Made by a program: the position numbers and the translations under genes. Shown one piece after another: positions 1 through 9,108 of a DNA stretch of 64,000 nucleotides. The notes under the pieces were generated by a model, which saw only the letters and a program-made list of their open reading frames with translations, was not told where the DNA came from and ran no database searches. Source of the stretch: Alcaligenes faecalis (GTDB lineage: Bacteria > Pseudomonadota > Gammaproteobacteria > Burkholderiales > Burkholderiaceae_B); NCBI RefSeq assembly GCF_009497775.1, contig NZ_CP031012.1:62001-126000 (forward strand), read 5' to 3'. Position 1 is the first letter of the stretch, and the number at the start of each line of letters is the position of its first letter.

Positions 1-803
1 CCGGCAAGGTCTTTGTGATCGAGAACCGTCCGGGCGCCAACGCCATTATCGGCACCGACAATATCGCCAAAGCCAAGGGCGACGGTGCTTCCCTGCTGAT
101 GGTCGATAGCCTGGCAGTCTCCACCAACCCGCTGCTGTACAACAACCTGCCCTACAAATGGGAAAAGGACCTGAAGCCGGTCACAACGGTAGCCGGTGTG
201 AACCTGTACCTGCTGGTGCGTAATGATTTCCCGGCCAAGGACTACAAGGAATTCATCGCCCAGGCCAAGAAAGCCAATGGCGACACCAATGTGGGCACAG
301 GCGGCCGTGGACACGTCACGCACCTGGGCATGGGCTTGCTGGCCCGTGAAGAAGGGGTGAATTTCACCTACATCCCGTACAAGGGCATGGCCCCGGCCAC
401 TAATGCCATTCTGGGCGGTGAGACGGATGCCATGCTGGTCGGCGGTATTCTGGCGTCCCAGCACGTGGATGGCGGCAAAGTGCGCATCCTGGCCGTAGGC
501 TCGGACAAACGTACCGAATTGCTGCCCAATGTGCCGACCGTGCAGGAAGCAGGCGGCCATGCCAACAGCATTCCAACCACGACGTTTGCGCTGTTTGCCC
601 CCGGCACCACGCCCGATGACACTGTGAAAGAGATTCAGGAACAGGTCGATGCCGCCCTGAAGACGCCCGAGATGCAGGCCGCCTTCAAGAGCCGGGGTCT
701 GGCCCAGTTCTTCACCACCCCTGCCCAGACGCTGGAGCGCGTGCAGAACGACTCCAAAGTCTATTCCGAGTTGATTCCTACCTTGGGTATCCAGCCTGAA
801 TAA
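1..803 (+). CDS. Bug-family tripartite tricarboxylate transporter substrate-binding protein (5' end missing)
   Basis: The reading frame is open from the first bases of the window, so the start and signal peptide lie upstream. The visible part begins with the IENRPGANAIIGTD segment, the typical ligand-loop region of Bug receptors, followed by periplasmic-binding-protein motifs such as YKGMAPATNAILGGETDAM and LPNVPTVQEAGG. Bug proteins are periplasmic receptors of about 320 residues for carboxylates and amides, and are greatly expanded in Bordetella and Alcaligenes relatives. No TctA/TctB permease gene is visible, which is normal for orphan Bug receptors. The ligand cannot be told from sequence. 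The family call is firm. Confidence 0.9.
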   Translation, partial: GKVFVIENRPGANAIIGTDNIAKAKGDGASLLMVDSLAVSTNPLLYNNLPYKWEKDLKPVTTVAGVNLYLLVRNDFPAKDYKEFIAQAKKANGDTNVGTGGRGHVTHLGMGLLAREEGVNFTYIPYKGMAPATNAILGGETDAMLVGGILASQHVDGGKVRILAVGSDKRTELLPNVPTVQEAGGHANSIPTTTFALFAPGTTPDDTVKEIQEQVDAALKTPEMQAAFKSRGLAQFFTTPAQTLERVQNDSKVYSELIPTLGIQPE

Positions 804-824
804 GGCTTTGGTATCCCCCGGCGG

Positions 825-870
825 GCACACCTGCCTGTAGCTGGATCACAGGCGGGTGTGCTGCTTTTTT
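825..870 (+). terminator. Rho-independent terminator after the Bug gene
   Basis: Arms 825-838 and 848-861 pair over 14 bases with one G-T pair and are followed by a T run at 865-870. It lies 22 bases after the Bug stop codon. Confidence 0.8.
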
Positions 871-882
871 AAAACCGGCTGC

Positions 883-908
883 GGTTCAAACCAAGCAGGG
901 TTTGAACC
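883..908 (-). terminator. Perfect hairpin at the 3' end of marR
   Basis: GGTTCAAACC at 883-892 pairs exactly with 899-908 around a 6-base loop. Read on the minus strand it follows the marR stop by about 27 bases. The following T-rich stretch is only partly continuous and overlaps the T run of the convergent terminator, so the two may form a back-to-back terminator pair. Confidence 0.5.
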
Positions 909-934
909 AATAGTGCGACGGGATTCGCTGCGTT

Positions 935-1408
935 TTACTGATCGTTGTAGTCGTGCTGCTCGGAGATCAGGCGCCGCAAGGTGGTCTTGAGGGCATTGAC
1001 GTCCAGTGGTTGCAGGCGCTGCACCACTTCCTGTTCGTGCAGGCGAGCCTTGGCAATCAGACCTGAGATCAGGGTTTGGCCTTCCTCGGTAATGCGCACC
1101 AGCGTGATGCGGCGGTCCACATCGTGGGCCACGCGACGCAGCAAGCCCTGTTTTTCCAGCCGGTCCAGCAAACGGGTCACGGTGGGTTGTTTGGTGGTGG
1201 CAATACGAGCCAGGTGGCCGATGCTGACCTCGCCCGCGCCGGACAGGGTGGACAGGACACGCCATTCGGAAATGGACAAACCGTTGCTCAGCACCACTTC
1301 GTGGAACTCGGCAGAGATCAGCTGGCTGGCCTGGGCCAACAAGGCGGGCAGGTAGTTTTCGACAAAGACGGTGTCGTGTTCGGTGGGGCTCATGGTGCTT
1401 ATTGTCAT
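935..1408 (-). CDS. MarR-family transcriptional regulator
   Basis: This 157-residue protein has the MarR winged-helix fold: a helical start, then LSISEWRVLSTLSGAGEVSIGHLA, the recognition helix region TTKQPTVTRLLDRLEKQGLL and the wing DVDRRITLVRITEEGQ. MarR proteins are dimeric repressors that usually bind a phenolic or aromatic-acid ligand. It is divergent from the indolepyruvate-oxidoreductase-like operon, with about 185 bases between starts and a palindrome at 1519-1540 in that gap. I therefore infer that it controls that operon and itself. A second ATG lies five codons in (1393). The ligand is unknown; an aromatic acid of the adjacent pathway is the natural guess. Confidence 0.9.
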   Translation of the reverse strand: MTISTMSPTEHDTVFVENYLPALLAQASQLISAEFHEVVLSNGLSISEWRVLSTLSGAGEVSIGHLARIATTKQPTVTRLLDRLEKQGLLRRVAHDVDRRITLVRITEEGQTLISGLIAKARLHEQEVVQRLQPLDVNALKTTLRRLISEQHDYNDQ

Positions 1409-1518
1409 TACAGGCTAATGGGTGCCGCAAGGCGGCAACAGGGCTCACTATAACCAAGCTGTTCGTTTGCGTGTCGCAAATAATTTGCTGACTTTACTAG
1501 GGAAAACCATGAGGATGG

Positions 1519-1540
1519 ATATGTTGAGATATAAACATAT
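1519..1540. promoter_or_regulatory. Candidate MarR operator upstream of the iorA-like gene
   Basis: An inverted repeat with 7-base arms, ATATGTT-N8-AACATAT, lies in the gap between the divergent MarR gene and the iorA-like gene, 54 bases before the latter's start. MarR proteins often bind AT-rich palindromes of this size. No binding data. Confidence 0.4.
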
Positions 1541-1593
1541 TCAGATGAAAATAAATACCATGTTCACAATGAGCGGTAAGTAAGGAAAGAAAA

Positions 1594-3804
1594 ATGGCTG
1601 AGCGATCGTTTGTCGAAGAAGTCAAAAAGCTGCGCCTGGGTGATGGAGACGTATTCAGTGGCGAAGGCATCCTGGCAGTGACCAAAGCCCTGCTGGAATC
1701 GGGCGTGTCCTACGTGGCCGGCTACCAGGGTGCGCCTATCTCGCACTTGATGGACGTGCTGGCGGATGCCCAGGACATCCTGCAAGAAAACGGTATCCGT
1801 TTTGAAAACAGTGCCAGCGAGGCAACGGCGGCGGCAACGCTGGCCGCGTCGGTTAACTACCCGCTGCGTGGCGCCATCACTTTTAAAGCAACCGTGGGTA
1901 CCAACGTGGCCTCGGACGCGCTGGCCAACCTGGCCTCCGGTGGGGTCAAGGGCGGTGCGCTGATCATTGTGGGCGAAGACTACGGTGAAGGCTCGTCCAT
2001 CATGCAGGAGCGTAGTCACGCTTTTGCCATGAAATCCCAGATGTGGATGCTGGACCCCCGTCCTAACCTGCCCTGTATTGTGCAAGCGGTAAAAGACGGC
2101 TTTGATCTGTCCGAAGCGTCCAACACCCCCGTGATGTTGCAGCTGCGTATTCGCGCCTGTCACGTGCATGGTCAGTTTGTGGCCTCGGACAACCGCCGCG
2201 CCAAATTCACCATCAAAGAAGCCATGGAGCAGCCCACACGCGACATCAATCGCATTGTGTTGCCGCCTGCCAGCTTCCTGCACGAAAAAGAAAAGATCGA
2301 ACAGCGCTGGCCGAACGCCGTCAAGTTCATCGAAGAGCGTCAGCTGAATGAATTCTTTGCTGATGGCACCGATGACGTAGGCCTGATCGTTCAGGGCGGT
2401 GGCTACAACACCGTGATCCGTGCTCTGGAACACCTGGATCTGGCCGACGTGTTTGGCGAATCCAAAGTGCCCATGTACGTCATGAACGTGGCTTACCCGC
2501 TGATTGAATCTGAAATCGTCCGTTTCTGTGAAGGCAAGCGTGCGGTGCTGGTGCTGGAAGAAGGTCAGCCCAACTTTGTGGAACAGAACATCTCCGACAT
2601 CGTGCGTCGTCACAATGTGGACGTAAGTCTGCACGGCAAGGATCTGCTGCCACTGGCCGGTGAATACAACACCGCCACCATGTTGAAAGGCCTGCGTGCC
2701 TTCATGGAAAAATACGGCCGCGTCGAGCCCCTGGCTCCTCGCAAGCCACGCGTGATCCCGATGAAAGTCGAGACCGTGGAACGCCCCAAAGCTGAACAAG
2801 CCAGCCTGGTGGAAGTGGAAGCCGCTGAAGTCCAACCTTTGGGCAGCCTGGACGAGAACGTTCATGCCCGTCCGCCAGGGTTTTGTACCGGCTGTCCCGA
2901 GCGTCCTATCTTTACCGCACTGAAGCTGGTGGAGCGCGAGCTGGGCGAACACCACGTGTCGGCCGACATTGGCTGTCACCTGTTCTCCATTTTGCCGCCC
3001 TTCAACCTGGGTAACACCACCATGGGTTACGGCCTGGGTGGCGCCGGTTCGGCTGCCTTGAACGTGGATTCGGACAAGCGTGCGATCTCGGTGATGGGTG
3101 ACGGTGGTTTCTGGCACAACGGTTTGACCAGCGGTATTGCCAATGCCGTGTTCAACCGCAGTGACAACCTGACCATTGTGATCGACAACAGCTACACCGC
3201 GGCTACGGGTGGTCAGGACATTCTGTCCTCCAAGGCCAAGAACGAAACCCGCAGTACCGGTCACCTGATCGAGAAAGCGGCACGTGGTGTGGGTGTGGAG
3301 TGGTTGCGCATGATTCGTCGCACCTACGACCTGAAGACCATGACGGCAACCCTGCGTGAAGCGCTGACGACCAAAGAAAAAGGTCCGAAAGTGCTGGTGG
3401 CGCAAAGTGAATGTATGTTGAACCGTCAGCGTCGCGAGAAAGGTCAGGTGCGTAAAGCCGTGGCTGCGGGCGAACGTGTGGTGCGCGAGCGCTTTGGTGT
3501 GGACCCGGACACATGTACCGGCGATCACTCCTGCATCCGCTTGTCCGGTTGTCCTTCGCTGTCGATTCGCCCCAATCCGGACGCCCTGCGTCAGGACCCG
3601 GTGGCGAACGTGATGAACAGTTGTGTGGGTTGCGGTCTGTGTGGTGAGGTTTCCCACGCGGCGATTCTGTGCCCGTCTTTCTACCGTGCACAAGTGGTCA
3701 GCAACCCGACTGGCTGGGACAAGTTCCGCGAAAAAACCCGCCGTGGCTTTATCGGCTGGTTGCAGCGTCGTGACGCTGCTCGTCGTGATCGTCTGGCCTT
3801 CTAA
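1594..3804 (+). CDS. Indolepyruvate/arylpyruvate:ferredoxin oxidoreductase-like alpha subunit
   Basis: A 736-residue thiamine-diphosphate enzyme of the 2-oxoacid:ferredoxin oxidoreductase family. The N-terminal pyrimidine-binding half carries GYQGAPISHLMDVL. CTGCPERPIFTAL near residue 430 precedes the pyrophosphate-binding half, whose GDGGFWHN signature is near residue 504. The C-terminal ferredoxin domain has eight cysteines (CTGDHSC...GCP and CVGCGLC...CP) for two [4Fe-4S] clusters. The family oxidatively decarboxylates aryl 2-oxoacids to aryl-CoA. In this context isatinate (2-aminophenylglyoxylate) or indolepyruvate are plausible substrates; that is inference. It is followed 23 bases later by the beta-like subunit, and no separate ferredoxin gene is nearby. 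Confidence 0.85.
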   Translation: MAERSFVEEVKKLRLGDGDVFSGEGILAVTKALLESGVSYVAGYQGAPISHLMDVLADAQDILQENGIRFENSASEATAAATLAASVNYPLRGAITFKATVGTNVASDALANLASGGVKGGALIIVGEDYGEGSSIMQERSHAFAMKSQMWMLDPRPNLPCIVQAVKDGFDLSEASNTPVMLQLRIRACHVHGQFVASDNRRAKFTIKEAMEQPTRDINRIVLPPASFLHEKEKIEQRWPNAVKFIEERQLNEFFADGTDDVGLIVQGGGYNTVIRALEHLDLADVFGESKVPMYVMNVAYPLIESEIVRFCEGKRAVLVLEEGQPNFVEQNISDIVRRHNVDVSLHGKDLLPLAGEYNTATMLKGLRAFMEKYGRVEPLAPRKPRVIPMKVETVERPKAEQASLVEVEAAEVQPLGSLDENVHARPPGFCTGCPERPIFTALKLVERELGEHHVSADIGCHLFSILPPFNLGNTTMGYGLGGAGSAALNVDSDKRAISVMGDGGFWHNGLTSGIANAVFNRSDNLTIVIDNSYTAATGGQDILSSKAKNETRSTGHLIEKAARGVGVEWLRMIRRTYDLKTMTATLREALTTKEKGPKVLVAQSECMLNRQRREKGQVRKAVAAGERVVRERFGVDPDTCTGDHSCIRLSGCPSLSIRPNPDALRQDPVANVMNSCVGCGLCGEVSHAAILCPSFYRAQVVSNPTGWDKFREKTRRGFIGWLQRRDAARRDRLAF

Positions 3805-3827
3805 GCACACCCGTAGAGATTTTTATC

Positions 3828-5333
3828 ATGCAGATCAAACCAATCAAGATTGCTATTTTGGCCATGGGTGGCGAAGGCGGCGGCGTGTTGGCCGACTGGA
3901 TCGTCAACCTGGGCGAACAAAACGGCTACTTTGCACAGACTACCTCGGTGCCTGGCGTGGCCCAGCGTACCGGTGCCACGATTTACTACGTGGAACTGTT
4001 CCCGCACTCGGCCGCTGTGGATGGCAAAAAACCTGTGCTGGCTCTGATGCCCATGCCCGGTGATGTGGACGTGGTGCTGGCTTCCGAGTTGATGGAAGCC
4101 GGTCGCGCCGTACAACGTGGCCTGGTGACAGAGGACCGCACCACGCTGGTCGCCTCGACTCACCGCGTCTACTCCATTGCCGAAAAATCGGCCATGGGCG
4201 ATGGCCGTGTGGACGACAACGCGCTGATTGCTCACGCAACCCAGGCTGCCAAGCGTTTTGTGTACTTCAATATGGAAAAAGCGGCCGAGGATTCGGGCAG
4301 CGTGATTTCCGCCGTGCTGTTTGGCGCCTTGGCCAGCACCGGCGTGCTGCCCTTCAGCCGCTCGCAGTTCGAGCAGACCATCGAGCGTGGTGGTGTGGGC
4401 GTCAAGCCCAGCCTGAAGGCTTTTGGTGCCGCTTACGCCCGTGTCGCGGAAGGCGATGCTGGTAAGGCCGATTCGGAAAACAAGCCTGTTGATATGGCGA
4501 CGCTGGCTCCTCGCGACCCTGCCGTAGCCAAGCTGATTGACCGTGTCCGTGCCGAAGTCCCCGCGCAGGCTCAGCCTATCGTGGTGGAAGGTGTGCGCCG
4601 TGTTCTGGACTTCCAGGACGTGAACTACGCCAATCTGTACCTGGACCGCCTGAAAAAGATCAGCCAGTTTGCGCGTCCTGACGATGTGGCCCTGATCCGT
4701 GAAACCGGCCGTTATCTGGCGCTGTGGATGTCCTACGAGGACGCCATTCGCGTGGCCGAACTGAAGACCCGCTCCAGCCGTTTTGACCGTGTACACAAAG
4801 AAGTGCGCGCTGCCGACGGCCAGATCGTGGCGATCAACGAATACATGCACCCCCGTGTGGAAGAAATCAGCGAAATCCTGCCGTTTGCCAGCGTGGGCCG
4901 TTGGTTGATGCGTCCTACCTGGGGCAACAAGCTGGTGAAATCCCAGACCAAATCTGGTCGTGTGATTCAAACCAGCTCGGTGCGCGGTTTTATTCCTTTG
5001 TACTTGCTCTCGGGCTTCAAGCGCTGGCGTCGTCGCACGCTGCGTTACCAGGCCGAGCAGCAGCGTATTGAAGGCTGGTTGAAGCAGATCGAACAGGCTG
5101 CCGATGCCCACCCGGCTCTGGCGCTGGAAATTGCCCAGTGTCAGCGTCTGGTCAAAGGCTATGGCGATACCCATGCCCGTGGCTTGCGTAACTACCAGAC
5201 CGTGATGTCGGCTCTGGAACGCAACCCCAGCACCCTGTCGCCTGCCATCTTGGGCGCCCTGCGCGATGCGGCTTTGGCTGACGAGCACGGCGTGAAGCTG
5301 GAGGCAGCACTGCGCCAGTACGCACTGGTGTAA
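3828..5333 (+). CDS. Indolepyruvate oxidoreductase beta-subunit family protein (long form)
   Basis: This 501-residue partner of the preceding gene starts with the gamma/beta-type domain of 2-oxoacid oxidoreductases: IAILAMGGEGGGVLADWIV, then SVPGVAQRTGATIYYVEL. That domain spans about the first 190 residues. Archaeal IorB proteins have only such a domain; here some 300 more residues follow (from about residue 215), containing a positively charged stretch FKRWRRRTLRYQAEQQ, as in the long proteobacterial form. The two genes almost certainly form one enzyme. The function of the extra domain is not evident from sequence. The Shine-Dalgarno is weak, so translation may be coupled to the upstream gene. 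Confidence 0.85.
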   Translation: MQIKPIKIAILAMGGEGGGVLADWIVNLGEQNGYFAQTTSVPGVAQRTGATIYYVELFPHSAAVDGKKPVLALMPMPGDVDVVLASELMEAGRAVQRGLVTEDRTTLVASTHRVYSIAEKSAMGDGRVDDNALIAHATQAAKRFVYFNMEKAAEDSGSVISAVLFGALASTGVLPFSRSQFEQTIERGGVGVKPSLKAFGAAYARVAEGDAGKADSENKPVDMATLAPRDPAVAKLIDRVRAEVPAQAQPIVVEGVRRVLDFQDVNYANLYLDRLKKISQFARPDDVALIRETGRYLALWMSYEDAIRVAELKTRSSRFDRVHKEVRAADGQIVAINEYMHPRVEEISEILPFASVGRWLMRPTWGNKLVKSQTKSGRVIQTSSVRGFIPLYLLSGFKRWRRRTLRYQAEQQRIEGWLKQIEQAADAHPALALEIAQCQRLVKGYGDTHARGLRNYQTVMSALERNPSTLSPAILGALRDAALADEHGVKLEAALRQYALV

Positions 5334-5344
5334 GGGCAACACCG

Positions 5345-5362
5345 GGCCGCTTTCGGGCGGCC
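5345..5362 (+). other. Short GC hairpin after the iorB-like gene
   Basis: GGCCGC at 5345-5350 pairs with GCGGCC at 5357-5362 just after the stop codon. There is no clear T run, so termination is uncertain. Confidence 0.3.
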
Positions 5363-5417
5363 TTGGTGAAAACCCTTGAGGAAGCGTTTTTATCCCGCCA
5401 AATACTTTATTTCTAAA

Positions 5418-5435
5418 ATATTCATAGTAGAATAT
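5418..5435. promoter_or_regulatory. Candidate MarR operator upstream of the second marR
   Basis: The palindrome ATATTC-N6-GAATAT sits in an AT-rich 60-base stretch about 130 bases before the second MarR gene, where a promoter is expected. It could be an autoregulatory site. Confidence 0.35.
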
Positions 5436-5565
5436 AAATTCGGATTGGCACTGCGAAGAAGGCCCTGAAAGCCAACGATCCCGTGTCTACTTGGCCACTT
5501 GTTCAAGCAAGAATATCCCGCTGTTGGTCAAACTGAAATTAGCCAAAGTTTGGGGGAAAAACAAT

Positions 5566-6081
5566 ATGAATCAAAGCGAAGCAGCACTTGAATTCCTGGT
5601 AGAGCCGGCCGATGCCGGATTTGAAGGCCGCGTCGGTCCCAAGGACCCGGCCAGCCTGAAATTGTGGTTGCGCATGCTGACCTGCACCAAGCAGATCGAG
5701 GACGAAATCCGTCGCCGCCTGCGCCAGAATTTTGATATTTCGCTGGCCCGTTTTGACTATATGGCCCAGTTGTACCGCTACCCGCAGGGTCTGAAGATGG
5801 GCGAGCTGTCGCGCTATCTGATGGTGACCGGCGGCAATATTACCGGACTGACTGACGAGCTGGCCCGCGAGGGCATGGTGTCTCGCCAGAGCAGCCCCAC
5901 TGACCGACGTGCCTGGGTGTTGCGTCTCACCCCCAAGGGCAAAAGCAGTTTCGAGGCGATGGCCCAGGCCCACAGCGACTGGATTGCAGAAATGTTTGAA
6001 GGACTGGGTACCGAGGAAGTCGTGCACATCCATCAGCACCTGGGCCTGTTACGGGTTCATCTGCAAAGCGCGGCCAGCTAG
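5566..6081 (+). CDS. MarR-family transcriptional regulator
   Basis: I place the start at 5566 because GGGGGAAA lies 7-14 bases before that ATG and the family fold begins soon after; this gives 171 residues. The winged helix is visible in LKMGELSRYLMVTGGNITGLTDELAREGMV and in the wing SSPTDRRAWVLRLTPKGK. It precedes the thioesterase and aryl-CoA hydroxylase genes on the same strand, and the frame shows a hairpin at 6090-6123 before the next gene. MarR proteins of auxin-degradation loci bind the aromatic substrate. Whether this or the MarR at 935-1408 is the pathway sensor cannot be decided here. Confidence 0.88.
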   Translation: MNQSEAALEFLVEPADAGFEGRVGPKDPASLKLWLRMLTCTKQIEDEIRRRLRQNFDISLARFDYMAQLYRYPQGLKMGELSRYLMVTGGNITGLTDELAREGMVSRQSSPTDRRAWVLRLTPKGKSSFEAMAQAHSDWIAEMFEGLGTEEVVHIHQHLGLLRVHLQSAAS

Positions 6082-6089
6082 CATAAGGT

Positions 6090-6123
6090 GCATCCTGCCA
6101 GGCCTGTGAACCAGGCAGGATGC
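6090..6123 (+). other. Hairpin between marR and thioesterase genes
   Basis: Ten-base perfect arms at 6090-6099 and 6114-6123 surround a 14-base loop. No T run follows, so it may be a processing or attenuation element rather than a full terminator. Confidence 0.4.
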
Positions 6124-6176
6124 GGATAGCGCCACGAACAGGCGCACAAAACACTTGCTAAAAAGGTGTCTACAAC

Positions 6177-6620
6177 ATGGTTTCCAAGCTGTACGAACAA
6201 GAACATCGCATCCGTTTTTCGGAATGCGATCCGGCGGGTATCGTTTTTTATCCGCAGTACTTTGTGATGTTTAACGACCTGATGGAAGCATGGATCGACT
6301 CCATGACCCCCGAGGGTTTTCACAACATGATCGCCAGCAAACGGGTGGGCATGCCCTCGGTGCACATTGAAGCCGAGTTCAAGTCCATCAGCCGTATGGG
6401 TGATGATGTGGTGATGAGCCTGGGTGTGGAACGCATTGGCAATAGCTCCTTGAAGCTGCTGTTGCGCTGCATCGGTAAAGACGGCGTGTTGCGTATGCAA
6501 GTGCGCCAGACCGTGGTGACCACCTCGTTGGAGACGCACCTGGGTATTCCTATCCCTGATTTCCTGCGCAACCCCATGCAAGAGTATGTGATTGCCCAGC
6601 CAGAAAGCAGCAAGGCTTGA
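6177..6620 (+). CDS. 4-hydroxybenzoyl-CoA-type acyl-CoA thioesterase
   Basis: A 147-residue single hot-dog domain of the 4HBT family. The N-terminal FSECDPAGIVFYPQYF closely follows the CDPAG signature of Pseudomonas 4-hydroxybenzoyl-CoA thioesterase, where the Asp is the catalytic residue. It hydrolyses aryl-CoA thioesters to free acids. It sits just before the aryl-CoA hydroxylase/reductase gene and upstream of a gentisate dioxygenase-like gene, so its likely job is to release the hydroxylated aromatic acid from CoA before ring cleavage. The exact substrate (gentisyl-CoA or 5-hydroxyanthraniloyl-CoA) is inferred from context only. Confidence 0.85.
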   Translation: MVSKLYEQEHRIRFSECDPAGIVFYPQYFVMFNDLMEAWIDSMTPEGFHNMIASKRVGMPSVHIEAEFKSISRMGDDVVMSLGVERIGNSSLKLLLRCIGKDGVLRMQVRQTVVTTSLETHLGIPIPDFLRNPMQEYVIAQPESSKA

Positions 6621-6691
6621 TCTAGTTTGAAGTAGTAGCAGGCAGTGTGCAGGTCAGCTATTTTTTTTGATTTAAATAGTTGACTTGTATA

Positions 6692-6709
6692 ATATTTATT
6701 AATAAATAT
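6692..6709. promoter_or_regulatory. Perfect 18-bp palindrome in the promoter of the aryl-CoA hydroxylase gene
   Basis: ATATTTATTAATAAATAT is a perfect palindrome 42 bases before the start codon. A TTGACT hexamer at 6680-6685 could be a -35 element and TAAATA at 6703-6708 a -10 with 17-base spacing, which would place the palindrome over the promoter, as expected for a repressor site. A MarR protein is the likely ligand. Confidence 0.5.
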
Positions 6710-6750
6710 ACTATGCTCAGAAGCATGTATTCAGACCATACGGACATATC

Positions 6751-9087
6751 ATGAATATCGTATGTATTGGCGGAGGCCCAGCCGGCTTGTATTTCGGTTT
6801 GCTGATGAAGTTGCAAAACCCTCAGAACGAGGTTTTTGTAGTCGAGCGTAACCGACCGTACGACACCTTTGGCTGGGGTGTGGTGTTCTCGGACGCGACC
6901 ATGGAAAACCTGCGTGAAGCTGACCCCGTGTCCGCGCAGACCATCGGTGACGCGTTCAACCACTGGGACGACATTGAGTGCCATTTCAAAGGTAGCGCCG
7001 TGCGCTCCAGCGGCCATGGCTTTATCGGGATTGGTCGCAAGAAATTGCTGAACATCCTGCAGGCCCGCTGTGAAGAAGTGGGCGTCAAGCTGGTGTTCGA
7101 GACCGTGGTCACGGATGAAGCTGAACTGGCCCGCAAGTACAACGCCGATATCCTGATTGCTTCTGACGGCATCAACAGTGCTGTTCGTACCCGCTACGAA
7201 GACGTGTACCAGCCTGATATCGACACCCGTAACTGCCGCTTTGTGTGGCTGGGTACGGAAAAAGTGTTCGACGCCTTTAACTTCATTTTTGTTGAAACCG
7301 AGCACGGCTGGTTCCAGGCTCACGCCTACCGCTTCCAGGACGGCCTGTCCACGTTCATCGTGGAAACGCCTGAAGAGACCTGGCAGAAAGCCGGTATTGG
7401 CGAAATGTCGCAGGAAGAGGCCATTGCCTACTGTGAAAACCTGTTTGCCGACCACCTGGATGGCAACAAGCTGATCAGTAACGCCACCCACCTGCGCGGT
7501 TCGGCCATCTGGATCCGTTTCCCACGCGTTATCTGCAACAAGTGGGTGCACTGGCAAGATTACGGCACCGGTAAGCAAGTGCCTGTGGTGCTGATGGGCG
7601 ACGCCGCTCACACCGCTCACTTCTCCATCGGCTCCGGCACCAAGCTGGCCCTGGAAGATGCCATCACGCTGGCCAAGCACATGGACCACGAGTCCATGGA
7701 AGAGGCCCTGAAAGATTACGAAGCCGCTCGTAGCGTGGACGTATTGCGTATTCAGAACGCTGCCCGCAACTCGACCGAATGGTTCGAGAACGTGGCCCGT
7801 TACGCCAATATGAAGCCCGAGCAGTTCACTTACTCCATGCTGACCCGTTCGCAGCGCATCTCGCACGAGAACATGCGTATGCGTGACGCCGCCTGGCTGG
7901 AAAAATACGAGCGCTGGATGGCGACCGAAGCCGGCATGACGCTGGCCGACGGTGAAAAAGCCCCTTCGCCCATGTTCACACCCTTCAAGCTGCGCGATAT
8001 GCAGTTGAAGAACCGTGTCGTGCTCTCGCCCACGCTGATTTATAGCGCCAAGGATGGCATGCCCGGTGCTACGCACCAGGTGCATTACGGTAGCCGCGCC
8101 ATGGGTGGTGCTGGCCTGATCATGGCTGAAATGACCGCTGTGACGCCTGAAGGTCGTGTCACCCCCGGTTGTACTGGTTTGTGGAACGACGAGCAGGCCA
8201 ATGCCTGGAAACCTGTGGTGGCTTTCGCCCACGAACAGGGTGCCAAGATTGGTGTGCAGCTGGGCCACGCTGGCCGTCGCGGTTCGACGCAGTTGGGCTG
8301 GGAAAAAGCCAACAAGCCGCTGGCTGAAGGCAACTGGCCTTTGGTGTCGGCTTCTGCCCTGCCTTACCAGGCTGGCGTAACCGCCGTTCCTGCCGAGATC
8401 ACTCGTGCCCAGATGGACGAAATCCGTGACGCCTTTGTGGCCGCTGCCAAGCGCGCTGACCAGGCCGGCTTTGACTGCATCGAATTGCAAGCCGCCCACG
8501 GTTACCTGCTGTCCAGCTTCATCTCGCCGCTGACTAATCAGCGTAGTGACGAATTTGGTGGTAGTCTGGAAAATCGCATGGCTTACCCGCTGGAAGTGTT
8601 TGCGGCTATCCGCGCCGTCTGGCCAGAGAACAAGCCCATCATGGTGCGTATCTCGGCAACAGACTGGGCCGAAGGTGGCAACACGGCGGACGATGGTGTG
8701 GAAATTGCACGCCTGTTCAAGCAAGCCGGTGCCGATCTGATCGACGTGTCCTCGGGTGAAGTGGTGCTGGAGCAGCAGCCAATTTACGGCCGCATGTACC
8801 AGACGCCATTCTCCGACCGTATCCGTAACGAAGCCGGTATCGCCACCATGGCGGTGGGCTCGATCATGGAAGCGGATCACGCCAACAGCATTATTGCTGC
8901 AGGCCGTGCTGACCTGTGCGCCCTGTCGCGAGGCTTTCTGGCCGACGCGAACTGGCCACAACGTCAGGCTGCGGAGCTGGGTTACACCGACCTGGCCTGG
9001 CCCGTTCAGTACGAATGGGGCAAGGACTGGTTGCAGCGTCAAATCAAACGTGCGCCAGTGGCCCAGGACGGCCCTGCCAAGTCATAA
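6751..9087 (+). CDS. Bifunctional aryl-CoA (salicylyl-CoA/anthraniloyl-CoA) hydroxylase / OYE-type reductase
   Basis: A 778-residue fusion of two flavoenzymes. Residues 1 to about 400 form a p-hydroxybenzoate-hydroxylase-like FAD monooxygenase, with dinucleotide motif [11 protein letters not shown] near residue 5 and the [19 protein letters not shown]/substrate motif. From about residue 407 an old-yellow-enzyme FMN barrel begins ([26 protein letters not shown]). This architecture is known in salicylyl-CoA 5-hydroxylase (SdgC) and in 2-aminobenzoyl-CoA monooxygenase/reductase of Azoarcus evansii. Both put oxygen on C5 of a CoA-activated ortho-substituted benzoate. Adjacent thioesterase and gentisate dioxygenase genes support a 5-hydroxylation role. 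Sequence alone does not separate the two substrates. Confidence 0.85.
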   Translation: MNIVCIGGGPAGLYFGLLMKLQNPQNEVFVVERNRPYDTFGWGVVFSDATMENLREADPVSAQTIGDAFNHWDDIECHFKGSAVRSSGHGFIGIGRKKLLNILQARCEEVGVKLVFETVVTDEAELARKYNADILIASDGINSAVRTRYEDVYQPDIDTRNCRFVWLGTEKVFDAFNFIFVETEHGWFQAHAYRFQDGLSTFIVETPEETWQKAGIGEMSQEEAIAYCENLFADHLDGNKLISNATHLRGSAIWIRFPRVICNKWVHWQDYGTGKQVPVVLMGDAAHTAHFSIGSGTKLALEDAITLAKHMDHESMEEALKDYEAARSVDVLRIQNAARNSTEWFENVARYANMKPEQFTYSMLTRSQRISHENMRMRDAAWLEKYERWMATEAGMTLADGEKAPSPMFTPFKLRDMQLKNRVVLSPTLIYSAKDGMPGATHQVHYGSRAMGGAGLIMAEMTAVTPEGRVTPGCTGLWNDEQANAWKPVVAFAHEQGAKIGVQLGHAGRRGSTQLGWEKANKPLAEGNWPLVSASALPYQAGVTAVPAEITRAQMDEIRDAFVAAAKRADQAGFDCIELQAAHGYLLSSFISPLTNQRSDEFGGSLENRMAYPLEVFAAIRAVWPENKPIMVRISATDWAEGGNTADDGVEIARLFKQAGADLIDVSSGEVVLEQQPIYGRMYQTPFSDRIRNEAGIATMAVGSIMEADHANSIIAAGRADLCALSRGFLADANWPQRQAAELGYTDLAWPVQYEWGKDWLQRQIKRAPVAQDGPAKS

Positions 9088-9108
9088 AACACGAAAGGAG
9101 ACAGCATC

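Noticed and set aside
846..1457. Minus-strand frame of 203 codons over the MarR gene
   Set aside because: The overlapping 157-residue frame has a full MarR domain; this one has no domain and poor composition.
1564..3810. Long open frame (748 codons) antisense to the iorA-like gene
   Set aside because: It is a His/Gln/Thr-rich shadow frame produced by the GC3 bias of the sense gene, without motifs or a ribosome site. The same holds for long antisense frames at 3801-5342, 6658-9042, 10236-12158, 16932-18596 and 46739-48397.
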